A stretch of 64,000 nucleotides of DNA from Agrypnia vestita (GCA_016648135.1 JADDOH010023642.1:124001-188000); one strand, 5' to 3'; positions 34,132-46,209 are shown, counted from the stretch's first letter. Notes: a model not told the origin generated them from the sequence alone. Made by a program: numbers and translations.

Positions 34132-35780
34132 GGCGTAATACTTACCAGTGGCGTATTGCAGTTAAATGCGTGGTTGATGGAGTACCTACAGTGCGCCGAG
34201 AGCCACTGGAAGTGCTCACCTAAAACCTGAAGGGTTTCATTCCTCGTGCCGCCGACGGGGGAGGTTGTGTTGTGAGCAAACATCCCCCGCTGGAGTTCAG
34301 GGGATGGGGTGGATGCACGTTTCAGAAAAATGTGTGACGCCGCGATAAGGGAGGGAGTTGCCGAGCTCACTTTGTTTGCGGGACTGTGACGCAACAATAT
34401 TTACGTCACGATATTGTGTCCTTCGGTCGATTCAAAGTTAAACAATCTCGTTGGCTTTGATGCTGGCCTTCTGTTTGTTTGTTTGAACATGTTTATGAAA
34501 TGGTTTAATTTAATTAATTGTAAATTCAAATACGAAAACACGTATATTAATTTAAATCAACAAATGATCACCGCTAACAGGTGTAAGAGCACACAAAATA
34601 CACTTATGTTGCTAACATTGTAGAGATTACTCATGATGATCAATAAAGTGGATGGAAAACATAATATGTGTATGTTTCCTGTAGTGTTCAATACCTCACT
34701 AATAAGGATTACTATAAGGTAAAAAGGTATAACACTGGCTCACTATTACTCTCAGCTCCGAGCGCAGGCGTCCGTCCAACTCACGGTGTTTCGTACAAAC
34801 AACTGCCCGCATTTCCGGTTGACAGCCACCCCCTCTATTAAGAGTACATGAGACAATGTATTATATCTATTCCATAGATACAAACACTACATTACCTCTT
34901 CTCTCAATATTCCCGTTACAACTACTTTTACACCAGTAACTCCGGCTCCTTTGTCAGTACCTAATTACATAATTAATTATTTGTATTTCCACCTTATCCG
35001 TGTATTTTTTTATATTTATATGTAGCTAGTTTAATACTTCACCTGTGGATTCTAGAAATTCGAGTAGCAAAATTTAAAATATAATTAAATTCAAGTAGCT
35101 ATAACTTTTTTTATTTTTTCGCCTATTTTTAAACACACTTAAGGTATGAAAACAAACAATTTGATTTTTAGGGTAGGTACAAACACATGTAATATACGCT
35201 TTAATGTACGAAAGCAATAAAGTACTTTTTAAGGTAAAAAAGAATACATTACACATTTATGGTCCAAAACATTAGCAACATATGTAGGTACATTTTAAGG
35301 TACAAAAGCTCCCAACTCCAAAAAAAGTCTCCCATATATTCTAGAAGAATTAAGAAACTTCGAGAACATCGAAACTTTATAAATATGCGACGGCATTATG
35401 CCGAACACACAGTTGTTGTTTTGACAGAAGCAAAACCAAAGACAAACTGCAGAAAACAAACGACAAGCGGTGATTCAGTGTGACCAGCGACAATAAATTA
35501 AGAGAATACCTACCGAGTATTTAATAGTGAATAGTGTTCAATAGACGTGCAAATATTCTGGAAAGACGAGTATAAATAACAAGCGACAATTTATGAAAAA
35601 TTGTGTGAATTGAAGAATATTATTCCAATGAAATTCGTGTCTAGTGACTTTGGTGAATTAACAAAACTTTAATTAATTTCAAGCGTTTGCTTTGTCTCCC
35701 ACCATCATGATCCCGTTACAGTACAAAGACAAATAAAGCACGCATTACGATAGATAAATGATATTTTTACATAACATAAT
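34132..35780. other. No gene recognised
   Basis: 34150-34400 is GC-richer with a 105-codon minus-strand open frame of no recognisable family. The remainder is AT-rich. Confidence 0.4.
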
Positions 35781-35784
35781 GTGG

Positions 35785-35990
35785 CGTATTTAGGCAGGCC
35801 ACCTTAACGGGAGTATAAGGTGGCGCTGCTATAAAAAGAGGGAGCGCCAACCCTCTCCCTCTCTTATATTTTAGCTGGCGTGCAGTTAGCACGGGGTTTT
35901 GTTAGAGTCGGTCGACACATTTGTCTGTGAATATATTGGTCGACACATTTATCTGTGAATATATTGGAGAAACTTGTAACCATTCTAATG
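35785..35990 (+). promoter_or_regulatory. Possible LTR-like segment
   Basis: GCTATAAAAAGAGGGAGC (TATA-like) follows a short inverted GGCCACCTTA/TAAGGTGGC. A 29-bp direct repeat (GGTCGACACATTT) occurs twice at 35912-35969. It sits just upstream of repeat D copy 2. Confidence 0.35.
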
Positions 35991-36024
35991 TTTATTTGTT
36001 CTGGGATACATAATACATATAGTC

Positions 36025-36560
36025 ACGTGTCGTGGCTGAAGGAGGAATTAATGAAAACGCTGGGATTTAATACAGGATTTATTGAATACCGATTAATTAA
36101 TTCCACTAACGTACAAAGTCGCTTATCACTATTAAATGTAACGCTATTCCTTAAATTAAATTATTTCGCAAATTTATCACTCGTAAATAGACACTTAATA
36201 TTCGCTTTAACACTTTATTCACTGTTCACTAGAATATTCCATCAATTTCCGCACTTATTAATTTCGCTTCGGTTTTATTTCGCTACGTAAGAACGTCGAA
36301 TTACCGCTCGCTTGTCACCACTGGCTTTTCGCCGCTACCGCTCGCTTGGCCGGCCAGACCCGCCGCCCGCGGCTACCTTCTCTCATATTATCGCTATCAA
36401 CGCGCACGGAAAATAACTCACTGGTTACTCTCGCGTATCTTATTTACATTGGCCAATGCTATTATCGAAATTCCGAGAAGTTTCCCGCGTTTTCGAGAAG
36501 TTCCTCACATTTTCCAGACTTTTGAAGATGTTTCTCGAAAGTTGGAGGTGATTCCAGATC
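36025..36560 (+). repeat. Dispersed repeat D, copy 2
   Basis: Begins TCACGTGTCGTGGCTGAAGG and parallels 27057-27800 without the LINE insertion. Confidence 0.6.
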
Positions 36561-36564
36561 CTTC

Positions 36565-37370
36565 GGTAGTATTGTGCCAACTTCAAACAACTGTCACTTT
36601 GACAGAAGTGCATGAATCTTTTTTTAGCCTTGTAACAATATAATTGTTTTTTTAGTTTTAAGGCATCAGCATTTGGCGTACAGTGGCACCAAATTTTCCA
36701 AAACCTATTAATATAAAAATAAAATTGCCACCCTACCACCGATACGTAGGCTAGACGAGGGTACGTTTCCCTAAAAAATAAATATCCTGTGAAAACAATG
36801 AAAAGCGCCAAACAAAGTCTTCCTGCATCCCCTAAGTGAATTTGATCCCTCACGCTCCTCCCGTGAGTCCCCACTCTTCCCTTCTATCTCCAGCCGGTCT
36901 TGAAGATAAGAAACAAATATATTCATAAGAGGGGAGGGCAACTTGACAATTTAAATCAACTGTAACTGATCTTGCAGAGGTACTTCCCCTAAACTGGAAA
37001 AACTCCCCAAAAAAAGGAAAAAACATCAATATTTTTAATATTTAAAGCCTTTACTATATGGTCAGGCATTTAAACAAAATGTTAGTTATGTTAGTAAATA
37101 ACCACTTACTGACATTAACAATATTTTTGTAAGTATGTTCTGAGAATACAATTACTGAATTTGTCCACATAGGGATTATTATTTAATTTAAGAAGAATTA
37201 TACAAGTCTCGCAAAGATAAAGCTATTTGTATGAGAAAGATGTATGGAAATCTTTTGTATGATGGCCCAGGGCTTACAACCTGTATCAGCTGGCTAGTGA
37301 TTACTCTACACAATGCAACGTTCCCCAATGATAGTTCAACGTTTTATAAAAAAACAACTCAGAAATATTG
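36565..37370. other. No gene recognised
   Basis: A 144-codon minus-strand open frame overlaps 36440-36874 and repeat D. It has no recognisable domain and its composition looks non-coding. Confidence 0.4.
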
Positions 37371-37482
37371 AAAAAAAAATGCAAACTTTGATACTGCATA
37401 GCTCCATAACTATTGATATTAGGTCATGGCTGCTTAAACACTTTTGACTCATAATCAAGCCATCCAGCAACGGCCGGGAATA

Positions 37483-37748
37483 CCCAATTTCAATACCAAA
37501 TTCCCAAAAACCATTAAGGCTAATAATGACCGAAGTACCCAAATTTTGATTTTGTGTTGCCAGACCTCACTTGGTAATAAGGCTTCCGATACGAACAGAC
37601 GTGCTCGCACTGCCCCTCGTGACGGAAATTTATTAAGAAGGCACCCCGAAGATGCCTGTTGTGATTCAGGCGAAACGTCGGTTGACGAATGATCCTTCCG
37701 AGGATCAGATTTGGAGCGCGTTACCCCCAAAGAAATTAATACTAACGT
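37483..37748 (+). mobile_element. Single-arm relative of the Penelope-like palindrome
   Basis: Matches the right arm of 12182-12740 from CCATTAAGGC through CAGACCTCACTTGGTAATAA and GGCGAAACGTCGG to TTACCCCCAAAGAAAT. Confidence 0.75.
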
Positions 37749-37756
37749 ATATATAT

Positions 37757-37950
37757 ATTTTTTAAATAGAGATGCGAACACGGAATATGTGTCACATCAA
37801 TATTCTTACTATTATCAAACTAAGATAAACGCTTGTGCTATGGAAATAGGACTAACTTGCTGGTCTAGAGTGAGGTTCTAACCCGCGACTTTTGGATCAC
37901 GAGCCGAGGGTCCTAACCACAAGACCAACAAGCTACTCAATTATTCAAAT
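37757..37950 (-). mobile_element. tRNA-derived SINE, family B, copy 1
   Basis: On the minus strand, an A-box-like GTTGGTCTTGTGGTTAGGA and a degenerate B box are followed by a body shared with 53994-54192: GCAAGTTAGTCCTATT, then TATTCCGTGTTCGCATCTC and TATTTAAA. It is inserted directly after the palindrome relative. Confidence 0.8.
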
Positions 37951-38037
37951 CAACTATTCTATTATATTTGTATTTACTCTCTAAAATATTAATATTAATT
38001 AATTAATTAAAATACACATTTATGACTAAATGATATA

Positions 38038-39710
38038 AAAAAGTAACCCATAAAAACCAAGTTTTTATTGTACCCCCTTTCCTTGTAAAATATAACAACA
38101 ATTAAAGACGAATTAAAACATATAACATAACACTAAACTTACAGTAATTTAATATATTTATAAAATGTCAGATGTTTTGAGCTTTGATAAGACACTTCAT
38201 GCTTTGAAGATTAAATTCTAAAAACATTTGTCAGTCAATTTAGATTTTCGACATTCTTAGTGAAGTACCTATTATGTATACCGACGGAGTAGTTCAAATT
38301 TAGAAAATATTCCGCGACGTTATCGAGCCGCCGCACACTGGGTCGAAACCGTAATTTGAGGGACTTAGGGACCAACTTTCTTTTTTTACTTTTTTCTTTA
38401 TGCGGATGGATAGAGCTCATTAATCTTATCAATAGTTGTCCTATGATACTTTTTCCTAAACTTTATAAACTAAAATTAGTTTGGGCAAAAAAAAAAGTTT
38501 TGTATTTTTTGTACGGAGCAGATCAAATAAAATTAAATTTCTGCGATGGTGACTGACCCTGATTTGAAACCTTTTTTTTCTCATACCTTGTCTAGTCTAC
38601 CATCGTTTGATGCTATTAACGTGTACATAAACTTGCAACTCTACCAGATAAATGGATCGAAAAAATAAAAAAACGTATATATTTATAATATTATTTTTTA
38701 TTTTCTTAATTTCTTTTATGTCAAACTAAATATGAAATAGTGAGTACAAGTACATTATAACACAAATAATCAACAAAAAACCCAACAAAATTAGACTAAA
38801 AACTTTGATATTGCATATCTCCATAACTATTGATATTAGGCCATGGTTGCTCGAACATTTTAGACTCATAACATAGTCAGGAATCTACCGGCCAAGTTTC
38901 TGCTGCTAGCTCTGATACATCCATCATATACTATCGTAATTTGTAAAATAATATGTTTGCTGTTGTATTATTAGGTGTTCATTTAGTTAGTTTTTAGTCT
39001 AATTTTGTTGGGTTTTTTGTTAATTATTTGTGTTATAATGTACTTGTACTCACTATTTCATATTTAGTTTGACATAAAAGAAATTAAGAAAATAAAAAAT
39101 AATATTATAAATATATACGCTTTTTTTATTTTTCGATCCATTTATCTGGTAGAGTTGCAAGTTTATGTGCACGTTAATAGCATCAAACGATGGTAGACTA
39201 GACAAGGTATGAGAAAAAAAGGTTTCACATCAGGGTCAGTCACCACTTCGCAGAAATTTAATTTTATTTGATCTGCTCCATAAAAAAAATACAAAACTTT
39301 TTTTTTTGCCCAAATTATAAAGTTTAGGAAAAAGTATCATAGGACAACTATTGATAAGGTTAATGAGCTCTATCCATCCGCATAAAGAAAAAAGTAAAAA
39401 AAGAAAGTTGGTCCCTAAGTCCCTCAAATTACGGTTTCGACCAGTGTACGCCGCCGCCGTCGCTAATAATCAAACTTTTATAATGATTGCAATTTGAAAA
39501 AACAATAAAATTTCTAAAAATCCGAAATTATACTATAATTATTAATTTTTTTAACGAAAATTTTATAGATCTTCTTGATCGTCACCACGAGTCTACTTGC
39601 CAAGTTTCAGCTCGATTGGATCACCGGAAAAGGGTTAAAAATCGATCCAAAGTTTTTTCGACAGCAAGCCGGCAGACGCCACGAGTTAAAAGAAAGGAAG
39701 TAATAAAATA
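38038..39710 (-). repeat. Dispersed repeat R1, copy 5 (split by a 1.1-kb insertion)
   Basis: The two halves, 38038-38333 and 39457-39710, are contiguous in other copies (GGGCCGCCG followed by TTGCTAATAATC). They are separated here by the long-TIR element at 38334-39448. Confidence 0.85.
38334..39448. mobile_element. Long terminal-inverted-repeat element with 8-bp target duplication
   Basis: About 1.1 kb with near-perfect inverted arms of about 460 bp (38334-38807 and 38993-39448) around a 185-bp spacer. The termini are CACACTGGGTCGAAACCG and, inverted, TACACTGGTCGAAACCG. The flanks AGCCGCCG and CGCCGCCG match in seven of eight bases, as expected of hAT- or P-type insertion. No transposase frame is present. 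The spacer contains a fragment of the element also seen at 6614-7145. Confidence 0.85.
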
Positions 39711-39715
39711 CACAA

Positions 39716-40480
39716 TATGAATTAAATAAATTTAATTAATTAAAAGACTTGCCATAATTCCAAACCACCCTTGAATAGTTACCAAAAAATGGAATTTGCT
39801 GTGCACGTCCACCAGATCCTTACATCCAGGTCGCAATCCTTGAAACTGAAACATTTTTCGGATTTGTTACGTAAGATGGCGCCTGTGTGGGTGAAATTCA
39901 TAATAGGTTGGGGCGGCGCACCAAAATAAAATTTCATCAGTAAAAGCAGCCTCATCGTAATTATTGCAAGCCCAGCTCCTTGAATGTATAACTCGTTAAT
40001 GACTCCGCACTTATCGACACGCTTCAATCAAAAGTTATAACGCCATGATCGTTGAACGTGGGAGACACTTGTATGCATGTATACTTATGTGTAATGTTGA
40101 AATACACAATTTATTCATTATTTAAAAATATAGGTCAAAGATAACGGTAATTTACTTACGTGTAATGTAGAAATACACAATTTATTTCATTATCAAAAAA
40201 TATAGGTTAAATATAACGGTAATTTTACATGTCGATTCCTAAAGAAACTGAATTTGCCGTCATTTTATAAGAAAACGTAGCATTTAGATGTTTGAGATTA
40301 TAAGTAATACCATCTCAATATCATTAATAATTATTAATAGTTTCAAAAATAAGATTTTTGGGGTTATGTTGTGACTCGCTGCGAGATGGGAGTAGGTATT
40401 AATGACACTCGCGGCGTCAAGTAAGTATAAGTACCTACCTATTATGATTATCTTACCTAATTCCATTTATTTATGAATAA
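39716..40480. other. Mostly unique sequence with a tandem duplication
   Basis: A 70-bp block (GTGTAATGTTGAAATACACA and variant) is duplicated at 40088-40229. No gene recognised. Confidence 0.5.
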
Positions 40481-40589
40481 AAAGGCTGAAATACGTATCC
40501 ACATAATAAATAATGGTAACACGGTTCACACAATATACCTTTCTCTTTGATGTTTTATACCATCAGCGCTAGTCGAGAGCCCCCGCTGC

Positions 40590-40960
40590 GAAATACAATT
40601 CTGCCCTAGAAATACTCCAGCCGTCTGTCTTCCGAAACGTCACAACGCGCCTGACGGCCGCGCGCCAAACCAGACCCAAAGCGCCATAGACAAAACGGAG
40701 TGGCTTTCAAATTTCCATAGCGGTCCCGCTCGACGCGGCGCCCCAGCGTAAACACGCACCCCTGCGAGATTGCCAAGTAATCTGCTGACTTTTGACCGCT
40801 AATTTCGTTACTTTTGTCGAAACAATTCACCGAAGCGTTCTGCAGCGTCATTTGACGTTTTGCTTCGCGCGCATGCGCCGAACAATGTCGGCGGCAGTTA
40901 CCGGGAAATTGCGTTTGAAGGCTACGTATGATCTTTGAGTATCAAAGAAAACGAGGGTGA
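40590..40960. promoter_or_regulatory. GC-rich CpG patch with NRF1-like palindrome
   Basis: Contains GCGCGCATGCGCC near 40867-40880, which matches the NRF1/ewg palindrome core GCGCATGCGC, in about 370 bp of elevated CpG. An 81-codon minus-strand frame ends in it. It may be the promoter or first exon of an unidentified gene. Confidence 0.35.
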
Positions 40961-41274
40961 TTTTTTCCGATTGCGGATAGGTAGGTGATGCGAAAGTACC
41001 TACCCGTCTGTTCTCCCCGTTTTATACGCTTTAAGTAGTTAGGCAATTTAATTTTCGCTACGGAATTGGCTTTTTACTGCTACATGAGTCAATATTATAA
41101 CGCACGTTTTATGGTATAAATTTATGGCATATTTTGATAACCTTTATTACATATCAATTTATTTTCAAAGATGATGCGAGATGGAAGCTAATCACTTTAA
41201 TTTAAGGACTGTGTATATTACAATAGATTTTATTTATTAAATACTAGCTGTAACCCATCAAAAATGACGGAACC

Positions 41275-41470
41275 TTGGTTTGCGTCTTTGTTAAGCCCTA
41301 GTATATATTTATAGTATATTTTTAGCGATCCACGGAGAGGCGGTGGTAGCATCATGCGTAGAGCGGTCGGTTCGGATTTGCTGGGGTTCAAGTTCCCATA
41401 TCCGGCCGTTTTCGCCGTGAATTCGAACGAAATTACGGACGTTACACGAAGTTATGAGCGGACAGACAGA
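41275..41470 (+). mobile_element. tRNA-derived SINE, family C, copy 3
   Basis: GTTAAGCCCTAGTATATAT, GGTAGCATCATGCGTAGAGC, B box GGTTCAAGTTCCC, CGGCCGTTTTCGCCG and the AACGAAATTACGGACGTTAC tail, ending near GGACAGACAGA. Confidence 0.75.
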
Positions 41471-42665
41471 TGATGTACAATTTATACAAGGAAAGTGACC
41501 TTATTATAGATGTTAACAAGTCAAAAGTGATAGTATTCGAGAAGGAGAAAAGTAAGACAACCTGTGAAATACTAATAGGCAATGAATGTTTGGAACAAAT
41601 AGATGTGTTTGTATATTTGAGAAGTATGTTCAATTGAAGAGGGAAGGCTGAGAAAGATTTTGAGAGGAGGGTGACTTCAGGGAATAAATGAACGGCCCTT
41701 TGAACGCGATAATTTCTAACAAGAATGTGTCTGCCGAACTAACATTAGCGGTACACAACGATATTCTGGTACAATCACTGATGTATGGAAATGAAGCCTG
41801 GAGTAGGAGATGTGATCGCTTAGATGCATATGTGGAATATCCATTTATGATACATTAAAGAATGAAGAAATTAGGAAATAATGTACCTAAAGTTGATCTT
41901 AGAATAATTTTAAAAGAGTCGCTTAGATGGTTTGGACATGTTGAGATAGAACTGTAAGAAAGAAACGCGGGTGTTGACTGCGAAAAAGAGGGCGGCCGCG
42001 GATGGAGTGGTGAGACCAGGTTTTTTTTTTTGAAGCTTGAATATTTATTGAAAATAAAATAAAACATACATGTTACAGTGAATACTACATTTTTTTAATG
42101 CGTGTTTAACTGTCCCCAGAAAAGTAAAACTTGTGTTTGGGGACAGGAGTGGGTACATGATATATAAGAGCATAAGTCAATAGTGGAACTGTGTAGAGAA
42201 ATACAAACATCATAAGATTAATGACTCAAGTATACTAATTATTTTCGAAGTACCTTTTTTTTAAATTCTAACTATTTTTTGTTCTAATTATGTATATTCT
42301 ATTTGTTTAATGTGTTTCTTGAATTTTGTATAGGTAGTGTTCTTCAGTTCTGATACTCATTGGTAAGTCATTGAAATATTTGACACCTAGATAAGTGTAA
42401 TGGTGTTATGTATTTGGGAATGTTTAAACATCCTATTATTTGCGCTCTTTGGCTGTGAATATGAGTATTATGAGTTTGTGGTGTATTTATATTTTGTTGA
42501 TTAATTAATAATAATAAGATTAACCAGATACTGGAATGTGGAACAATCACCGCTTGCATGCGAAGATGTATGAATGTGAAGAGGCAAGAGTTGTGTGTCA
42601 GGACACAAGAGCATGGTGCTCTATCCTGTCTGCCTACTTACTCGGGCAAACGGCGTGATGGGAAA
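41460..42665 (+). mobile_element. LINE fragment, family L2, copy 3 (split by a nested insertion)
   Basis: The left part 41460-42018 follows the 26281 copy (ECLEQ, VFVYLRSMF, TLAVHNDILVQSLMYGNEAW, with stops and shifts). The right part 42519-42665 resumes with ATTAACCAGATACTGGA and the CMRRCMNV region. The 500-bp interruption starts with a T11 run, so a poly(A)-bearing retroelement inserted on the minus strand is likely. Confidence 0.75.
42019..42518 (-). mobile_element. Retroelement inserted in the L2 LINE
   Basis: The minus strand ends in AATAAATATTCAAGCTTC followed by an A-run at 42020-42030. The other edge is placed by alignment to the uninterrupted L2 copy. No coding domain recognised. 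Target duplication is unclear, at most AG. Confidence 0.55.
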
Positions 42666-42952
42666 TGAGTAAGAAGATAGAACGGGTAAGAAAAATTTGA
42701 CTGGTGGAGAGTCATTTTTCTATATATTGTGAAGAGCCTCTCTCTAGTATGGAGTTTCAAAAGAATAGAGGCATCGATTATCTCACAGTTCACGAAATGC
42801 ATAGCATACGACGCTAACTACATCCCTTATAAAATAGGATGACTCCATGCTATATCAGTACCAGGCGTAAACTGCTACTAGCTGTCACACGATGATGACG
42901 TAATTACCTACTCCTGTCAATCGATATTGTGACACTGATCCCACACTCTCAT

Positions 42953-43791
42953 GTCAAAAATTAGGGGGGGGGGGGGTGTAAATATGTTTCACATCAAAAT
43001 AAACCTAAAGTTTTAAATTAAGTTTTTAATATTTATTTTTTATTCGACACCCTTCCGATGACAGGGCAAACTATTATATAATATTTCTTGCCTCTCTGTA
43101 AAGATAAAGATGCAAAAAATGGGCGGCGCTTTGACTAGCATCATTTTGGGAAGCAGAAATCAACGGAAAGCAAAAAATAAATCTCCATATTGTGAAGACA
43201 AGCCACGGTGACCATAAGCCATGATTATAGTGGAACTGTACAATTTTTGAGCCAAAAAAATCTAGCATTCTGCTAACTGGCCTTGGCGTAATAATCGTCT
43301 TTCAACTTCATCTTTAATTTACTTATAATTCTAAAAAATATGTGTCTTAGTCATTATTGATCCACTCCTACTTTCTATAAACCTCCGTCAGTCTTAGTCC
43401 AGATATGTTACTCCGATAATTTTGGTTATACCTTGACACTGGTACATCTTCTAAATCACGTAGGTAGTATGTCTACAACACGGTTGATGTAGAGCAAACG
43501 TCAAATGTCAGTGAATTGTAGTTTAAACGGAATAAAAGTAATTTAATTTATATTTTTTTATCGTTTCAGAATAAATATTTGTATGTATCTGTGGTTCATG
43601 GTGACATCTATGCACACGTGTCAATCGATGGTCTTGTTCAAAAATTTTGAAGTTATCTTCTTTTGGCGCAATAAGGGTAGCCACCACTGCTTCTCCCTAG
43701 CTAGTCAAAAATACTCTATATTACACGTTGTAAGAGCAGGGCTTATCTTAGATACGAACTATTAATTTACGCCTCCTCCCTAATTTTTCAC
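42953..43791. mobile_element. Possible 840-bp TIR element
   Basis: The left end TCAAAAATTAGGGGGGGGG and the inverted right end GAAAAATTAGGGAGGAGGCG share about 26 bp including TGTAAAT/CGTAAAT. No transposase frame. Confidence 0.5.
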
Positions 43792-43804
43792 GGGTGTACG
43801 GTTA

Positions 43805-44025
43805 GTACCTACATATTTGTACCACTTCAAAAATAAATGTTATTAATTAACTACATTTAAGTGTTATCAATTATATTTATTATTCCTCTAGACATCCTAT
43901 TATAGTATTAATATACATTTTTAACCGATATGTAAATATCAATTATAATAATAACGTCAAAGAATTATAACTTCTACCGCGCGTACCTACATGAATACAC
44001 GTTCCTCCAATTATTACTTATTCCA
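43805..44025 (+). repeat. Half-copy of the fold-back element at 46806-47450
   Basis: Matches the inverse of 47270-47450: ACCACTTCAAAAAT, CTAGACATCCTATTATAG, TTTTAACCGATATGTAAAT, ending at CTACCGCGCGTACC. Confidence 0.65.
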
Positions 44026-44680
44026 CCAATCGCAGTCTCCACCTAGTCGTTTTTCAAACCAAAATCTCAACCCATACCTATACGTGGTACTGAAATGTAT
44101 TTTAACTCAATCTCTGAAATTTATCTCGAACACGGATCATTATAGCGGAGCATTCTATCTCAAAGCATCTTTACTAAGATAGAGCGAAAATACGAAAATA
44201 ACAGAAAATTGTTCCATATCTCGATGCCTCGACCAATCCCGATTTTCCCTCGAAAAGATAGTCGCATTGGGGTAGATGTTCCTTTCATTTAGTTTGATTC
44301 CTCCAAGAGATGAATATCCCTGGCGTTGTTTCTGTACAAACCTGTTGGAGCGTGTCGATTCCTTAACCTCAAAATGATTTATGATCTGGAATAGATTTAT
44401 TTTCCGAGCGAAGGTACCTACCCACCTACCTGTAAGGGTTCGGGCTTCTTTAATGTGAGGAAGGTATAATTTGCGCACTCATTATACATACAGGCGCATT
44501 AGAAAGTATTGTATTTAAATTTTATAGTTCAATATAAAAATACCGATTGCTGATCGTGCAAATACATCACCAACTTCGCAAATGGCGGGATTCGATACTG
44601 AACTACTGTTCAGGATGTGATCACCAACTGGAAGTTGTAGAAAGTTCCAAGAAGCATTGAACTAGCTTAAGTCGGTATGG
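44026..44680. other. No gene recognised
   Basis: A 107-codon minus-strand open frame (44155-44478) has no recognisable domain. Otherwise featureless. Confidence 0.4.
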
Positions 44681-45490
44681 ACCATAGACGTACTATAAAT
44701 ATAGACTAGTCACTAAAAAACAAATGTTTCGTGATCGCTGCGCGCGGGCCGCGCCAAGATTTGATTGGTTGGGCTGGCGCCTGATGTGTCCTGCGCCAAT
44801 CGCTGGCCAGGATTCGAATTTTTAAAAATCCGCGCAGTGACAGGTGAAATGCGTGTCAGGTGTCGTTTTTCGATGGGAATCGACATTCCTCTTCGTTTGT
44901 GTTCAACTTCAGTTCCATTTAGCCTTCCGGAAGAGACACACCAACTGTTCCGGATTCGACGAAGCCAGGAGAATCTCGATTGAAGCGGCACCCGCCTTCC
45001 CAGGAAACCGCAAGTACCATTTTGTCCACTGTGTCGTTGTTAGCTTTGGCCCAGTGTATCTCGGGTGTCATTTACGGTCAATCATATCGGCGGCCATTGG
45101 AAAGGAAAATCTTTCTTTCTAATATCCGACCCGCGTGCAACTATTATGAGACATCTAGATTCTGCTGTCTTCTATTGCGTACTAAATGTATCAGTCAGAA
45201 AGAGATAGAAATTATTATCATAACCACGTATAAGAAAGGACAATAAAACATAATTTTTAACAACGAATGCATATGAAGTTAGCAGCGAATTTCGGTATTT
45301 ATTAAATATATATATAATATATATATATATATCAGATATATATATATATATATCGCGCGGACATTTATACATTTTGGATACCCCTAGACCAACTACAGCA
45401 ATGTGCGTCTATGTTCACAGTAATTCGTGTTGTTCTGTGTAGCAGATATTTTGGTTTGTAACTAGTCTATATTTATAGTACGTCTATGGT
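44681..45490. mobile_element. TIR element T, copy 2 (complete, 810 bp)
   Basis: The terminal 30 bases are a perfect inverted repeat starting ACCATAGACGTACTATAAAT. The interior has a GC-rich left half (44710-45110), a conserved block CCACGTATAAGAAAGGACAA and TA microsatellites at 45305-45355. Overlapping open frames on both strands are short and none resembles a transposase. The family is not assigned. Confidence 0.85.
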
Positions 45491-45894
45491 ATGAACCAAT
45501 TTACGAAAATATGGAAAGGCAGGGACATCAAACAAGGAACTAAAATTATGTCGGTTCACACACTTGTTCTAATAGGTACTTATTTCACTATAAATTCAGA
45601 AATGGCAGACAACGCGAGAACTGAAGATAATCGTTTCGACAGCAATAGCGTAGATTTGATAAACATTTATAAAATAGGAAAGAAACTAAATATTTTAGAA
45701 AACTTAGTGATTAACAGTAACAAAAATGTAATTAATATTCAAAAATATTCTATTGCGTTACATCACTTGCATTCTAGTTTTTTGTTTTTTTTAATGGGTC
45801 AGATCAATATGATGAAATGAGTTTGCCTTTTTTTTGGAAAATGACAGCTAAGTAGGTATGAATCATTAGTTATATAATAAATAGTGAAAGATAT

Positions 45895-46205
45895 AATTCC
45901 TTACCACCCTGTCGCCTGTAAGGTGAACCGCGACTCGGTTGGAGTTAATTTTACCATTCCAGAAGGACCGCCGAAACAATAAACTCCGGTTCTCAGAACA
46001 CGCCCCCTGTCCCAGCTTAACGATGATTCTATGAACCGTAACGGAACCCCGATGAAATCATTTAAATGAATCACTACCGATCTATTTACCACTCTCATTC
46101 TGTTCACTTTTCTCTCGCCGGACTCCACTCTCCCGTCGATCCTCAATCTCTCAAGGAGGTCCACGGTATCACTACGACTTTCAATCGATATATTCTTTTA
46201 TCTCC
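45895..46205 (-). CDS. Possible unassigned coding fragment
   Basis: The minus strand is open for about 98 codons (upstream stop near 46206 to the stop at 45901), with balanced composition: RVVNRSVVIHLNDF, PLRFIESSLSWDRG, TGVYCFGGPSGMVKLTPTES. A donor-like GTGGTAAGG lies at its 3' edge. No ATG opens the frame, so it would have to be an internal exon or a mobile-element relic. Family not recognised. Confidence 0.25.
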
Positions 46206-46209
46206 TCCA

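Noticed and set aside
36440..36874. 144-codon minus-strand open frame
   Set aside because: Overlaps repeat D; amino-acid composition irregular and no recognisable domain.
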